From: Alnus glutinosa
Lineage: Eukaryota; Streptophyta; Magnoliopsida; Fagales; Betulaceae
Length of the DNA: 64,000 bases
NCBI RefSeq assembly: GCF_958979055.1
Contig: NC_084888.1
Coordinates: 4,482,001 to 4,546,000, forward strand
Direction of reading: 5' to 3'
Position 1 is the first letter of the stretch. Every line of letters begins with the position of its first letter. The position numbers and the translations under genes are program-made. The notes below the pieces were generated by a model. It was not told the origin of the DNA. It was given only the letters and a program-made list of their open reading frames with translations, and did not search any database. Positions 37,454 through 49,264 of this stretch are shown here, piece after piece.

Positions 37454-37556
37454 TGAAAATGAGCTTCTTCTCTCTTTTCTTTTCTTTTTTTCTTTCTTTC
37501 TTTCTTTCTTCTTCTTTTTTTTTTTTTTTTTTTTTTAAGTAATTGAAAATGAACTT
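37454..37556 (-). mobile_element. Poly(A)-rich micro-retroposon upstream of SLY1
   Basis: TGAAAATGAGCTT (37454-37466) and TGAAAATGAACTT (37544-37556), a 13-bp duplication with one difference, flank a 77-bp pyrimidine-rich insert ending TTTTTTAAGTAAT. On the minus strand it reads ATTACTT plus an A-rich tail. It lies about 130-230 bp upstream of the SLY1 ATG. Confidence 0.55.
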
Positions 37557-37593
37557 TTAAATGCGGTTTATGTGCTCTATCGTATTTAATAAA

Positions 37594-38231
37594 TGGATAA
37601 TTGTATAATGGTTTATATAATTTACAATAATTATTTTTTATTCTTTATAGTTCAAAAAGCTTATGATAAATCATAATGGTAAGCAATAATTACAAATCGA
37701 TCTCTGAAGTCAAATTTTGTTAAAAAATTTGACAAATTCTGTTAAATGCCATGTCAGCGCCACATTAAACCAATAAGATGACGACACGTGTCCATCTAAA
37801 TAAAAAAATATGTAAATTTATTAAAAAATAAATAAATAAACCTTTAAAAAAAAAAAAGAGAAAAATTCAAAAAAACCAAAAACAAAAAAGGCAAAGGGGT
37901 GGCCGCACGCCACCCCCGGCCACCTCTAGGGGTGGCCACGACCTCCCCAGAGTTCAATGGCCACCCCCAGGGCCCAGCCACCACTTTGCCTTTTTTTTTT
38001 TAATAATTTTTTTTTATTATTATTCATATGGACACGTGTTGCCATCTTATTGGTTTGATGTGGCGCTGACGTGGCATTTAACATAATCTGTCAAATTTTT
38101 TAACAGAATTTGGCTTCAGGGATCGATTTGTAATTATTGCTTACCAAAATGACCTCTCATTTAATTTTGTAAATCATAGAGAGTAAAAAATAATTATGAC
38201 AAAACACAGGAACTAACGGTGTAATTATCTC
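37594..38231. mobile_element. MULE-like MITE with long terminal inverted repeats
   Basis: The ends TGGATAATTGTATAATGG and (inverted) GAGATAATTACACCGTTAG open arms of roughly 200 bp sharing GGTAAGCAATAATTACAAAT and AATTCTGTTAAATGCCAT. The exact 9-bp duplication TTTAATAAA lies at 37585-37593 and 38232-38240. The core holds a GGTGGCC-rich stretch (37900-37985). The element at 40847-41349 has similar ends and layout and is probably the same family. No ORF. Confidence 0.8.
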
Positions 38232-38240
38232 TTTAATAAA

Positions 38241-39002
38241 AAACTAATTTGTTATAGGGAAATGATAATTCATTTCTCCATCCCATATTTTACCATCTCC
38301 GTGGATGAGTGAACTTATCATTAAATTTGTGAAATCACATATCTAATAATAATGAATTTTCTAAAATGATGGTTAAAAGATGGGATAAAGAATATTGTAT
38401 AACATTGCTATTTGATGTAACATACAATAAGAATTAAAATGGTACCATTAGCCTCGTGATGTTCACAATAAACAAGAATGCAAACAATAGTTCTTCATCC
38501 AAACTGACATCATTTAATGTATAAACTAGGAAACCATAATTCAAGATAGAAAGACTGAGATAGAGAATGTAAGACCACATAATTTATAAAAAAAAAAAAA
38601 AAAACAAAAAAAAACAAAAAATTAGAACAAGAAAGATAAATACAGAAAATTAAGGTGGTTCGGTCTATGGCCTATATTTACACATCAAATTTTTTTTCTT
38701 TGGCTACATCTTTACTTGATTCATTTGATTGTATACAAAACCCTATTTATTGAGAAATAGTCTAAACCTTACAAGTCTCTTATACTTCTACATTAATAAC
38801 AATAAAATCTAATTTATATCTTATAACTCTTGTCTCTTGAGTATTTGTAACTCTTGTGACCTTATTTCTTGAATTCTTGTAACTCTTGTCTCAATACTCC
38901 CATGCAAACCTAACGGTAAATCACGGATGTTGATGTTTGATCTTAAACATCAAAGGGCTATAACAAAAATGGCTACTATAGCCTGAACTGGAACATCGAT
39001 TT
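38241..39002. other. Intergenic DNA without a recognised gene
   Basis: AT-rich sequence with A-runs near 38587-38620. The last 60 bp (GGCTACTATAGCCTGAACTGG) resemble the tandem repeat units at about 39665-39800 on the far side of the LTR. Confidence 0.5.
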
Positions 39003-39644
39003 TGTTGGGGGCGTTTCCAATAAGATCGGCCCACAATGGAAAGTAAAATAATAGCCCATCTCTCGGGGCCGGCCCGTCTTCAATGTATCTATAGCCTCTC
39101 AAGAGAAGAGTGTGAAGGCCATATTAGAAAGCCAAAAATCACGTGGACAAAATTATAGGCCTAACACCATAGGTGCCACCCTTACTTCCTAGTATAATCC
39201 TGGGGATATACAGTAAGGGCGCCAGAATGCCGCCCTTATGAGGAGACAATCCGGATAGCCCTGCTACAGCTGAGATTCCGGATGTACGCAGAAGAGTGAC
39301 AACAGCAAGTACAGAGGCACTCATGCGAGTGCAAAGAAATAATAGCAGGAGGATAGGTTTTCCTTGACGGGAAGGAATGGTAACAGAAGAGGGGCGGCGT
39401 CGAGCAAGAAAAGACTATAAATACAACCCTTAGTCAAGTAAAAGGGGACTCTCTCTCTTTTCTCTGGATCTTTTATTGATTCCTCACTTTCCTAAAAAAA
39501 AAGACACTAAGACTGATTTAATCATCGGAGGAGGTTCTAACAAACAAGCCCCGATATTTCTTAACTATTTTGCAGGCTGGCAAATAGCCAAAGGAGAAAT
39601 CAACCAAGAGCTGACGTGTCACTGACCCGAAAACTGTCTTAACA
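39003..39644 (+). mobile_element. Probable solo LTR of a retrotransposon
   Basis: It begins TGTTGGGGGCG and ends GTCTTAACA, so the ends form the TGTT/AACA inversion usual for LTRs. A TATAAATA box lies near 39417, followed by a CT-rich stretch. GATTT (38998-39002) and GGTTT (39645-39649) could be a 5-bp target duplication with one change. No gag-pol or second LTR is adjacent, so a solo LTR from recombination is the likely reading. Confidence 0.55.
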
Positions 39645-39664
39645 GGTTTCTATGATCGGAACTT

Positions 39665-39810
39665 GAAATGCGACAACTCTGGCCAGCATTGGTTACTATG
39701 GCCGAGACTTGGACATTGGCGACTTTGGCCGGCTTCGGCTACTATGGTCAGAATTTAAACATCGGCAATTATGGCCAGAAACGGCTATTATGGCTAGAAT
39801 TGGGCCAACT
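39665..39810 (+). repeat. Degenerate tandem repeat (about 42-45 bp unit)
   Basis: Several imperfect copies of a unit carrying GGCTACTATGGTCAGAA and ACATCGGCAATTATGGCC. A similar piece lies at 38970-39002, on the other side of the LTR, so the LTR probably split the array. Translation gives a repetitive frame that I do not recognise as a gene. Confidence 0.5.
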
Positions 39811-40480
39811 ATGGGTACAAAACCTCTTTGATCTCTCTTTTTTTTTTAAAAAAAAAAAAAAGAAAAAAAGAAGAAGAGATAATTGGGTGTGTGGTATTTG
39901 TTTGTAGAGTAAACAATGACAGTGCGACATGTCATCTTGACAAATAAAGACTCGCGTGAGTGTGGGAAGAGAAATAGCTCCGACACAAGATGATAAAATG
40001 TGGAAGGATGAGAAAACCTAAGAAAAAAAGATTGGCACACGATGGATTTTTGTTGGCATTTTGACTTTGGTTATGATATAAGATGCAAAAGGATGAGTGA
40101 ATAAAAAAAATATATTAAAAAAGAAGAAGAAGGAATTGGCACAGGATCGAATATTGGCTAATAGCCTACAATTAAAAGCTCATAATTTAGGGAAGAGTTG
40201 AGAATATAAATAGAGATAGAGATAATTAAGGTAGTTCAGCCTATGACCAACATCCATCTATCAAATTTGGTTGGGCTGGATGTGATAGTTCGTGATGTTG
40301 GTGGACTACCACTACTAGTGGAATTAGACTCGATATTGACCAAAAAACAATAAATTTAATTCATCATCTTCTAACTTTTGTCTCTTGAATACTTGTAACT
40401 TTTGTGATATTATCGCTTGAGTTCTCGTAACTATTGTCTCAATAGAAAACATCAAAATATACAAAACTATCAAATTTGAC
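39811..40480. other. Intergenic DNA without a recognised gene
   Basis: A-rich and T-rich tracts only; no family resemblance in the small ORFs. Confidence 0.5.
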
Positions 40481-40846
40481 ATCAAATCATAGCGATGGCA
40501 ATACAACTAATTATAACCAAAGTCCATGCCAACCAAACAACAAATTTACTACAAACCTTAAGAGCACTGAAACGTTTGAGGAATGATGATAAACACCGTT
40601 ATCTCGAACCCCTCCCCCAAATGTGCCCCAAAATTATCTCCCTCCTCCATTCTTCATTTGCTTTAGTATTTGGTTTCCTCCACTACTTCAAATAGAAAGT
40701 AAAACTTAGAGGAAAAAAAAATCGCATGCCTTTTACTCATAAGTACCAATTAATCCCACATATAATCTCAATGACTTGTTTGAATAATGCTTCCCATTTT
40801 CATATTCACTTTAATGTAAAGTGATACAAAATTGTCATTTACATAT

Positions 40847-41349
40847 GGGATAATTGCGTCACTGGTCATTGAAGTTGGCCTAAATTACAAATCATTCAAT
40901 GTGATACAAAAAGTTCATGAAGAATTCATGTGGTAAACTAAAATTATGATTACTATCTGAACCCGTTTTCGATCCACAAAATTAACATATTCTGTTAGTT
41001 TGTCACGTCATACCTAATAGGAAATCGACACGTGGCCGCCCCAAGCCCCCCTAGATGTGACCGAGCCACCCTAGGCAACCACCCGTTTGCTTTTTTTTAA
41101 AAAAAATTTAAATAATTTTTTTTTAAAGTTTTATTTATTTATATTTTTTTTTATTGTAATTGACACGTGTCGATTTCTTATTGGGTATATCGTAGCAAAC
41201 TAACGGAATCTGTTAACTTGGTAGACGAAAACGGGTTCAGGAGTGATTCGTAATTATAGTTTACCACATAGACCCTCCATGAACTTTTTGTACTACAGTG
41301 AATGATTTGTAATTTAGACCAACCCCAGTGATCAATGATGCAATTATCC
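40847..41349. mobile_element. MULE-like MITE, insertion only in duplication unit 1
   Basis: Ends GGGATAATTGCGTCACTGG and (inverted) GGATAATTGCATCATTGATC, with long arms and a CCGCCCCAAGCC core. The 10-bp duplication ATTTACATAT lies at 40837-40846 and 41350-41359. Unit 2 has the uninterrupted counterpart near 44757-44771 (TTTAATTACATATTACAC). The ends match the family of the element at 37594-38231. Confidence 0.85.
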
Positions 41350-41981
41350 ATTTACATATTACACACGACTTTTGCTTGTTAGGTAAATTATATTTCATGA
41401 TATATCCATGGAGTATTCTTGATTGGATCAATTCAAAACTTGGTATGTAATTAATTAAAAAAAACTTAAAATTTACATATTAATGCATCTTGGCAGGGCT
41501 GGCTCAACCCCTAAGCAACTTAAGTGGTTGCTCAGGGACCCCAATTAATAATTGTAAGTTTTTTTCTAAAAAAAAGTAAGGCTCCAATATGCTAATTTTT
41601 TTATTTTTTATTTTTTAAAGAAAAAAATAGTCGATAGTTATGGCCTCTAATTAATAATTGTACAATAAATATTCTTAAAAAAAAAATTTAAAATTCTAAT
41701 ATGGAAAAAAGTTAATAAATAATCTCTAATAAGGCCATCAATTATAGGGAGATTTTTTTTTTTTTAACAATATTGGAGCCTTAAAAAATCTCTAGACATG
41801 AAAATGATAATTTATTGACATGTAGTCATTCCATTTATTCTGTGTACTATTCGTTGCTTTTGTGGCATAGATAGAGTTTTGTTTTAAATTGAATTGATTT
41901 TTTTTTTTTTAAAAAAAAAAAATTATATTGATTATATTAACACGTGTTTTTAAAATACATATTTCCCACGTGCAATTAGCG

Positions 41982-41987
<6 letters not shown>

Positions 41988-42013
<26 letters not shown>

Positions 42014-42651
42014 CTTTTTAACAAATAGCATGTGTTATCACTAATGCTAAAAAGGCTGGAAAGCATACATCTTGAAGTCAGAATGATCCGACTTAAAAAA
42101 CAGCTGCTTAGGCAGAAACACAAACCCTACAAGAAACAATATTTGAGCATCTCTTTACAATAATGCACCATCTAAAATGAAAAGAGGGTTCATCTAGCTA
42201 CAAGCCAATAGATATTCCAGTAAAATTTGAATAATATAAAAGCAAACTATGACCAGAGAAACATAGGGAAAAACACAAACAAACAGAAAAGCTCAACTCC
42301 AGCCAACGGCAGGGACTGTCTTCACCGGAAATCAGCACATGTCTCCATGAATTCGACGGACATGTGTAGATTTGGCATAAAAAATATAAATGAAGTTGAA
42401 AGTCCTGCCATGCACTTCATCGACGACATAGATTAGATCAGCATCTCTCTTACTAGTCGTCTTGAAACTTCCTGCCTGAACAAAATAAAAGAAAAGGAAA
42501 AGTAATAAACATAAACCACCATAGCCCTGAGAGGGCTAGGGGAAGATCAACCACTACTGGATCTATCGGAGGGAACAAAACTCCACAGTCCTAATAACTG
42601 AGAGAGACTTAACCTTCTCTCTATGAATGAGAGAACGAGAGAGAGGCGGCT
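41988..42651 (-). mobile_element. Retroposed element with poly(A), insertion only in duplication unit 1
   Basis: AATTAGCGTACTTT (41974-41987) and AATTAACGTACTTT (42652-42665) flank 664 bp that begins with a long T run, so the element lies on the minus strand with its poly(A) at 41988. Unit 2 has the empty site AATTAACATACTTT at 47140-47153. The minus-strand sequence has no long ORF. It looks like a LINE-like 5' leader joined to a 3' end or a SINE-like element; the family is not known to me. Confidence 0.75.
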
Positions 42652-43302
42652 AATTAACGTACTTTATAAACCTTAATAAAATGCATTAAAAAAATTTGCT
42701 CAAAACCAATTTGACAAAAAAATAAAATAAAATAAAATAAAATCACCCAATCATGTCTTTCAATTTTTATTTTTATTTTTAACAAAAGATTCGAATATTT
42801 CATTAATAAAAAATTATGAGCATACAATTTTTACATCACAAACTTTGCAAAATTATAGCCACATGCTATGATGTTACATAGTCATAGATATAAACAAAAT
42901 TCTTACAATAAAGTGTTATATATGACTTTTATCTTCCGCTAACTCATGTACAAAAATAGTTAAAGAGCGGATCTGTTCCGAGCAGACTAGATCTAAGACA
43001 ATGGTAGCCAAATATCCTAAGAAAGTTAATTTAAACTGGCCGTGAGAGATAACCTTTTACACGGAACTATCCAAGTCGTGAAAGCTAACCCTTCACACCT
43101 GACTAATCTCCATCTCATAGATTACTCATGTTATGAGGGCAGATCTAAAGAATAAAACACTCTATAACTCAAAACAAAAATACAACCAACAACCACGCAT
43201 TAATCAAATTCCAAAATTTATTTTGCAATAAAATAAAGCAGCCGCCAGCTCTTGTAGCACGTCGCCCACCTGAAATTTGGATACTGAGGTTTGCTTATTG
43301 GC

Positions 43303-43326
43303 GATGGCGATGGCGATGGCGATGTT
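43303..43326 (+). repeat. GGCGAT hexanucleotide repeat, unit 1
   Basis: About four GGCGAT copies, matching a longer run at 47375-47409 in unit 2. The difference in copy number is a small marker between the duplicated units. Confidence 0.8.
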
Positions 43327-43519
43327 GAATTTTTAGTAACATGATAAGAAAACTCGTGACGCCATCACCTATCAATTAATTATCATCTCGTATTATTTTG
43401 TACATGGATCTTAGCATCACCACGGCATATACTTACCATAGATTAATTATAGTGCAAAAAACCTCATTTCTTTGTATATTCTCCGATTTATATTTTTTAC
43501 AAATTTACTATTAAATTTA

Positions 43520-43704
43520 GAGAAATACTAGACTTTTTAATTTTTAATTTTTTTAAAAAAAATTTAGTTCACAAATGATGTGTCACAATCTCATGAGATG
43601 GTGATAAATTTCTCAAAATAATATATCACATGAGATTATAAAATATTATTTGAGAATTAAATTTTGGAAAAAAAAAAAAAAATCTGAGATGCGTAGCATT
43701 GCTC
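43520..43704. mobile_element. MULE-type MITE, insertion only in duplication unit 1
   Basis: Starts GAGAAATACTAGAC and ends GCGTAGCATTGCTC (inverted GAGCAATGCTACGC), with an interior fold-back around AAATGATGTGTCACAATCTC. The exact 9-bp duplication TTAAATTTA lies at 43511-43519 and 43705-43713. The empty site is preserved in unit 2 at 48375-48383. The element at 60789-60969 is a close relative. Confidence 0.85.
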
Positions 43705-45434
43705 TTAAATTTAAGAAATTTACAACGAAATGATTTCTATCATATTTCATAAACCCGACTTCCAAATTGAAGTGACTTAATAATCTGCCTTTTTGATTTT
43801 AATTTTGATTTTGATTATTTTGTAAGTTTGATGCTTTTAATTTGATCGATCAGCCACCAACTGCACAAAGTCATGTTCTACAAGAGTACTACTTCACAAA
43901 AGTCTCTTTAAAGGGAATTGAAGGTGGTGTAAAATTTTATCTAAAAAAAAAAAAAAGGTGGTTTAAAATTTTGTTATGACATTTCTTGAGCTATTTTCTC
44001 GGAGATTCTGAACTTAAGGCGTGATTTATAAGATATGTTTGTTAATGTATTTTGAATGATATTTTTCTTGTGGGTTTGATTTGGCATAAAAGTGAAAGTT
44101 GTTTTTAGGAGTGTTTTGATTTTTGAATTTGTTTGTTAATATATTTTTCTTAAAAACAGAGAAAAAAAAAATAGCCTAAATTATTCAAATAATTCAATCT
44201 GTCAGACCTTATATAATAAATAACATAAAGATTTGTTTAATTTTTTTTTTCCTGAGCAAATAGAACAAGCTAGAAGATAGTTATTGAAAGACAACAAGTT
44301 GATAGATATTATTATGTGAATCAATTAGATATTCTCAAACTCAGTTGCTCCATATACCATATATATATATATATATATATATGGTGACTTGAGATCAAAT
44401 CATACTGATGGCAATACAACTAATTATAAACCAAAGTCTGCCAACTAAACAACAAATTTAATACAAACTTTGAAGGCACTCAAACGTTTGAAGAATGGTG
44501 ATAAACACCGTTATCTTGAACCCCTCTCCCCAAATTTGCCCCAAAATTCTCCCCTCCACCATTCTTCATTTGCTTCATTTGTTTTAATATTTGGTTTCCT
44601 CCACTACTTCAAATAGAAAGTAAAACTTAGGGGTAAAAAAAATCGCATGTCTTTTACTCTTAATTACCGATTAATCTCACATATAATCTCAATGAATTGT
44701 TTGAATAATGCTTCCCATTTTCATATTCACTTTAATGCAAAGTGACACAAAATTGTCATTTAATTACATATTACACACGACTTTTGCTTGTTAGGTAAAT
44801 TTTATTTCATGATATATCCTTGGATTATTCATGATTGGATCAGTTCAAAACTTGATATGTAATAAATAAAAAATTTAAAATTTTTTTAAAAAAAAACTCA
44901 AAATTTATATATTAATGCATTTTGGCAGGCCCAATTCAATCCCTAAGCAATTTAGGTGGTTGCTTAGGACCCCAATTAATTATTGTACAATACAAGTTTT
45001 TTTCTAAAAAAAAAAAAGTACGGGTCAAATATGCTAAAAAGCTTTTTTTAAAAAAATAGTCTCTAATTATGGCCTCTAATTAATAATTGTACAAGCTTTT
45101 AAAATTCTAATTTGGAAACAAGTTAATAAATAATCTCTAATAAGGCCATCAATTATAGGGATTTTAAAATTTTTTTTTTTTTTTTACAATATTGGGCCCT
45201 TAAAAAAATCTCTAGACATTAAAAAGAGAATTTATTGACATGTAGTCATTCCATTTCTTTTGTGTGTACTATTCATGTTTTATAAAAAAAAATAGACTTT
45301 TCATGAAAGTTAGTGATTAAGGCCCTCAATGTCATAAGTTTTTCAATGTATATAAATTCTTGGAATATCTATTTGTTTAGTGTCTCATTTTCACGTTCAT
45401 GAAAGTCCAATGTGCATAAATTTCTCCAAGGTGG

Positions 45435-45888
45435 GATTGACATTGTTGTATGGGATCATATGAGAGATGTTCTGCCCGCTTGCATCACTACAAAAAATCT
45501 ATTAGTAAAGGTTGTGGTGGTTGAAGTTTTGGCAGCTTTACATGTTGTGGAGTTTTGTATGGAAATGAGTCTTTTTTTATATCATTTTAAAATGTGATGC
45601 TTTACATATTATCAATGAGGTTAAAGCGAAGGGTCAAAATTGGAGCAAAATTGGTCATATAATAGATAGAGTCAATAAGGTTTGATATAGTGGGGTATTG
45701 AACATGTCAAGAGAGATGCAAATTTCACCGCTCATGTCTTAGCTCGAGAGGTGAATTTTTGTGACATAGATAGAGTTTCAGTTGAAGAAATTTCAAATTG
45801 TATATATGGTATCGTAATTAGGGAGCAATTGCCTCTAGTTGATTGATTTTATCAATAAAGAATTTGTTCAAAAAAAAAAAAAAAGAAC
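45435..45888 (+). mobile_element. 5'-truncated LINE with RNase H fragment
   Basis: The exact 14-bp duplication TTTCTCCAAGGTGG (45421-45434 and 45889-45902) flanks about 454 bp encoding RNase H-like pieces. These are KVVVVEVLAALHVVEFCMEM early on, ALHIINEVKAKGQNWSKIGH in the middle and IEHVKRDANFTAHVLAREVN towards the end. It terminates in TTTGTTC plus poly(A). The frame is shifted or stopped in two places, so it is dead. Confidence 0.8.
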
Positions 45889-46339
45889 TTTCTCCAAGGT
45901 GGCAACCTTGAGAGGAATATGGAAAGTCAATAATATAAAAACTTAATTAGTAATTTTTCATTTCAAAAAATGAAAAGAATGATTTTAAAATAAAAATATA
46001 ATATTAACATTAAAATAAATATTATTCATTCATCCAAAAAACCATAGGTTGTGATGCATAGTTCTAACATTTGTTCTCTTCAGTTAGAAAGAAAAAACAA
46101 AAGTTTCTAAAATTTGTTGATTCGTAATTGTTTTAGAATTTTTCTTTATAACATGAATTATCAAAATGTTGGACGCCCTATTATATAGATAGAGAATTTT
46201 TGCAACATCAATTTAAAAAATAAAAATCTAAGTTGTTATTAACGGCTAAGCAACGTAATTAGCTAGCTTTTGAGCACCAAAAATTAAATTATTGCAATGG
46301 TGTCAAATGTACATAAAAGAATTTTCACACACACACACA

Positions 46340-46447
<108 letters not shown>

Positions 46448-47374
46448 GCAAATATTTTTACATGCATTGATATCAACCGATCGAACAAAATATACTAATA
46501 ATAATAATAATAATTATTATTATTATTTTTCATTTAATTGCCTGAACAAAATATAGGTTTTCTTAAGGGTTAATCCATGTTCAATTCCGAGTTCCACGTA
46601 CAAGCATCAGCTTGATCCCAATACACTACTGTAACGACTAAAACTCAATTTGCATTGGCACCTTAAAACAATGAGAAATAATATCCTACAAGCAAAATAA
46701 AAACTATATTGAAACAATCTGTGGCGCATCTATATAAGATCGGGATTTAAAACAATTAGCTACTCAAATTATTAGCAATTTAAATAGTTAGTTATTATGA
46801 AAAACATCATATAGATCAAATTGTTTAAATAAATTTTGAATTGTTTGGCTGCTTAACCGGACAGCTAGATCCTATATTAACTCTCTCATAACAATTTGGA
46901 CAGTTAATTAGTGTGAATGCCAGTTCATCTGTATTAAGTGGCTTCCCCCTCTAAATTGGACTCTCCTTTAACTTCTCGTATGTTGCTTTGATATAGATGT
47001 AAGTTTTTCAATTCGCACTTAACGCATATCAAATAATTATAAATAAAATTTTGTTTTAACCAGAATTGAATTTTTTTTTTTTTGTTAAGTCAATTTATTA
47101 AATTAACATGTATTTTGAGAATATATAATTCCCATGTGCAATTAACATACTTTATAAACCTTAATAAAATGCATTAAAAAAAAAATTGCTCAAAACCAAC
47201 TTGACCAAAAAAAAAAAAAAATGTCACCCAATCATGTCTTTCCGTTGAATAAGAAAGAAATAGCCCGGCAGCCGGCATTCACGCATCAATCAAATTCCAA
47301 AATTTATTTTGCTATAAAATAAAGCAGCCGCCAGCTCTTCTCTAGCAAGACGCCTACCTGAAATTTGCTTATTG

Positions 47375-47409
47375 GCGATGGCGATGGCGATGGCGATGGC
47401 GACGGCGAT
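47375..47409 (+). repeat. GGCGAT hexanucleotide repeat, unit 2
   Basis: About six copies of GGCGAT, one with a GAC variant, homologous to 43303-43326. Confidence 0.8.
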
Positions 47410-47662
47410 GTTGAATTTTTAGTGCATGATAAGAAAACTCGTGACGCCATTACCTATCAGTTAATTTAATTATCATCTCATATTATTTTGTACATGGATC
47501 TGGGCATCACTACAGCATATACTCTTCCTTTTTTTTTTTCTTTTTTTTTTTTTTTAAATTAATATTATTGATCAAATATCTGAAAGAAAAGATAATTACA
47601 TAGAAAATAAAGATAATAACGGAAGTAATAAAATGGAGAGAAAGAGAATTTTACGTGGTTCT

Positions 47663-47700
47663 GTCTATGATTTTTTTTTTGACTTGGTTTGGTCTATGAT
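47663..47700 (-). mobile_element. Possible poly(A)-only micro-retroposon
   Basis: GTCTATGAT (47663-47671 and 47692-47700) flanks T9 plus GACTTGGTTTG. The duplication is short, so this is a weaker case than the others of the kind. Confidence 0.45.
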
Positions 47701-48035
47701 CTACGTTTATATGATAAAGCTCAAAAGGTTACATTATGCTTTTATTCCTTAATTGTTTTACAATACAAAGTATTTTTATTTATAGGAAAATTGAGATAGG
47801 TAAGAATGATAATTAAATCAAACCTAATTACAATCAACTTTATGAAAGGAAAGTAACGTATAATATATATCAATATAATATATTTCATTTCAATATGGGA
47901 AATATATTCTCTAACAAGATCAACATCGTAGAACATTTAGTTCTAACATACAGTGTCATAGATATAGGTTTCATTACGGATATATGTATTGAAGTGTCTC
48001 CTTTGTCAAAATATGAGCTGCTCAATTACACTCCC

Positions 48036-48310
48036 GTTTGACATGACCAATCTGTCAACTGAAAAACAAAGAAATCACCCTTCAAATATCCTCTACTAGT
48101 TGCCCAAATTTGTTCCAAATACACTGTGTATACTTAATTGCATTGCCAATTGTAAATACTTACCATAAATTCTCGTTTGACATGACCAATTTGTTAACTG
48201 GAAAATAAAGTAAACATCCTTCAAATATCCTCTACTAGTTGCCCAAGTCTGTTCCAAATACAATTAGAGAAATTCATTGCATTGACCACTTGTAAATACT
48301 TACCATAGAT
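48036..48310 (+). repeat. 139-bp local tandem duplication
   Basis: Two adjacent diverged copies with a 139-bp offset, each starting CGTTTGACATGACCAAT and containing TATCCTCTACTAGTTGCCCA. Unit 1 of the large duplication has no such pair at the matching place. Confidence 0.75.
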
Positions 48311-48470
48311 TAGAGTGCAAAACACCTCATTCGGTTGTATATTCTCCGATTTATTTTTTTTAACAAATTCATTATTAAATTTAAGAAATTTACAACGAAA
48401 TGATTTCTATCATATTTCATAAACCCGACTTCCAAATTGAAGTACTGACTTCGTAATCTGGCTCTTTTGC

Positions 48471-48473
<3 letters not shown>

Positions 48474-48522
<49 letters not shown>
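48474..48522. repeat. (TTA)n microsatellite
   Basis: About sixteen ATT/TTA repeats. The matching position in unit 1 has only TTTTGATT-type degenerate repeats. Confidence 0.9.
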
Positions 48523-49264
48523 GTAAGTTTGATGCTTTTAATTTGATCAGCCACGTACCAAATGCACAAAGTCATGTTCTACAAGATATTCTCTGCATTT
48601 GTTGACTGGAGTCTCTTTAAAGGGATTTGAAGTTTGTGTAAAATTTTGTTATGACATTTCTTGAGCTATTTTCTCGGGAGATTCTGAACTTAAGTATTTT
48701 GACCAAATCACCGTTGACAAACCTCAGGATTTTGGCGTGATTTATAAGATATGTTTGTTAATATATTTTGAACCATTTGGCATAAAAGTGGAAGTCGTTT
48801 TTAAGAGTGGTTTGAATTTTGAATTGTTTGTTAATATATTTTTCTTAAAAAAGAAAAAAAAAAAACATAGCCAAAATTATTCAAATAACTCAATTTGTCA
48901 GACATTATATAAAGATCAGCTAGCTCGTACGTTTATTGGATGCATGGACTAAAAACAACTTAATAATATCTTATAACAAACAAAAGATTTTTTTTCAATT
49001 TTTTTTTTTTGTTTCCAAGCAAATAAAAGCTAGAAGATAACAAGTTGATAGATATATATTCTGCGAATCAATTAGAAAAAGTCATCCTTATGATAGATAT
49101 CATAGTAGTAGTAGACATCATGGTAGTTGAACTGGCCGTTACTCCGTCAGTGCAAGCACTACGGCTTGTGTTTGGCAAGATTGACAAAGCCATGCATGCA
49201 TGATGAACCATAAGGCTCCATACGACCATACCATATATATATATATATATATATATATATGGTG

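Larger units (their letters stand above)
40481..44393. repeat. Tandem segmental duplication, unit 1
   Basis: From ATCAAATCATAGCGATGG to the (TA)n-GGTGAC end. It is collinear with unit 2 over several blocks: 40481-40836 with 44394-44760, 41350-41857 with 44761-45270, 42652-43519 with 47140-48383, and 43705-44390 with 48375-49264. No gene was recognised. It contains three insertions absent from unit 2 (40847-41349, 41988-42651 and 43520-43704) and lacks about 1.7 kb that unit 2 has. Confidence 0.8.

Noticed and set aside
47663..48310. CRISPR-like or satellite array
   Set aside because: Only two copies of a 139-bp unit are present, without short regular repeats; CRISPR is also not expected in plant nuclear DNA.
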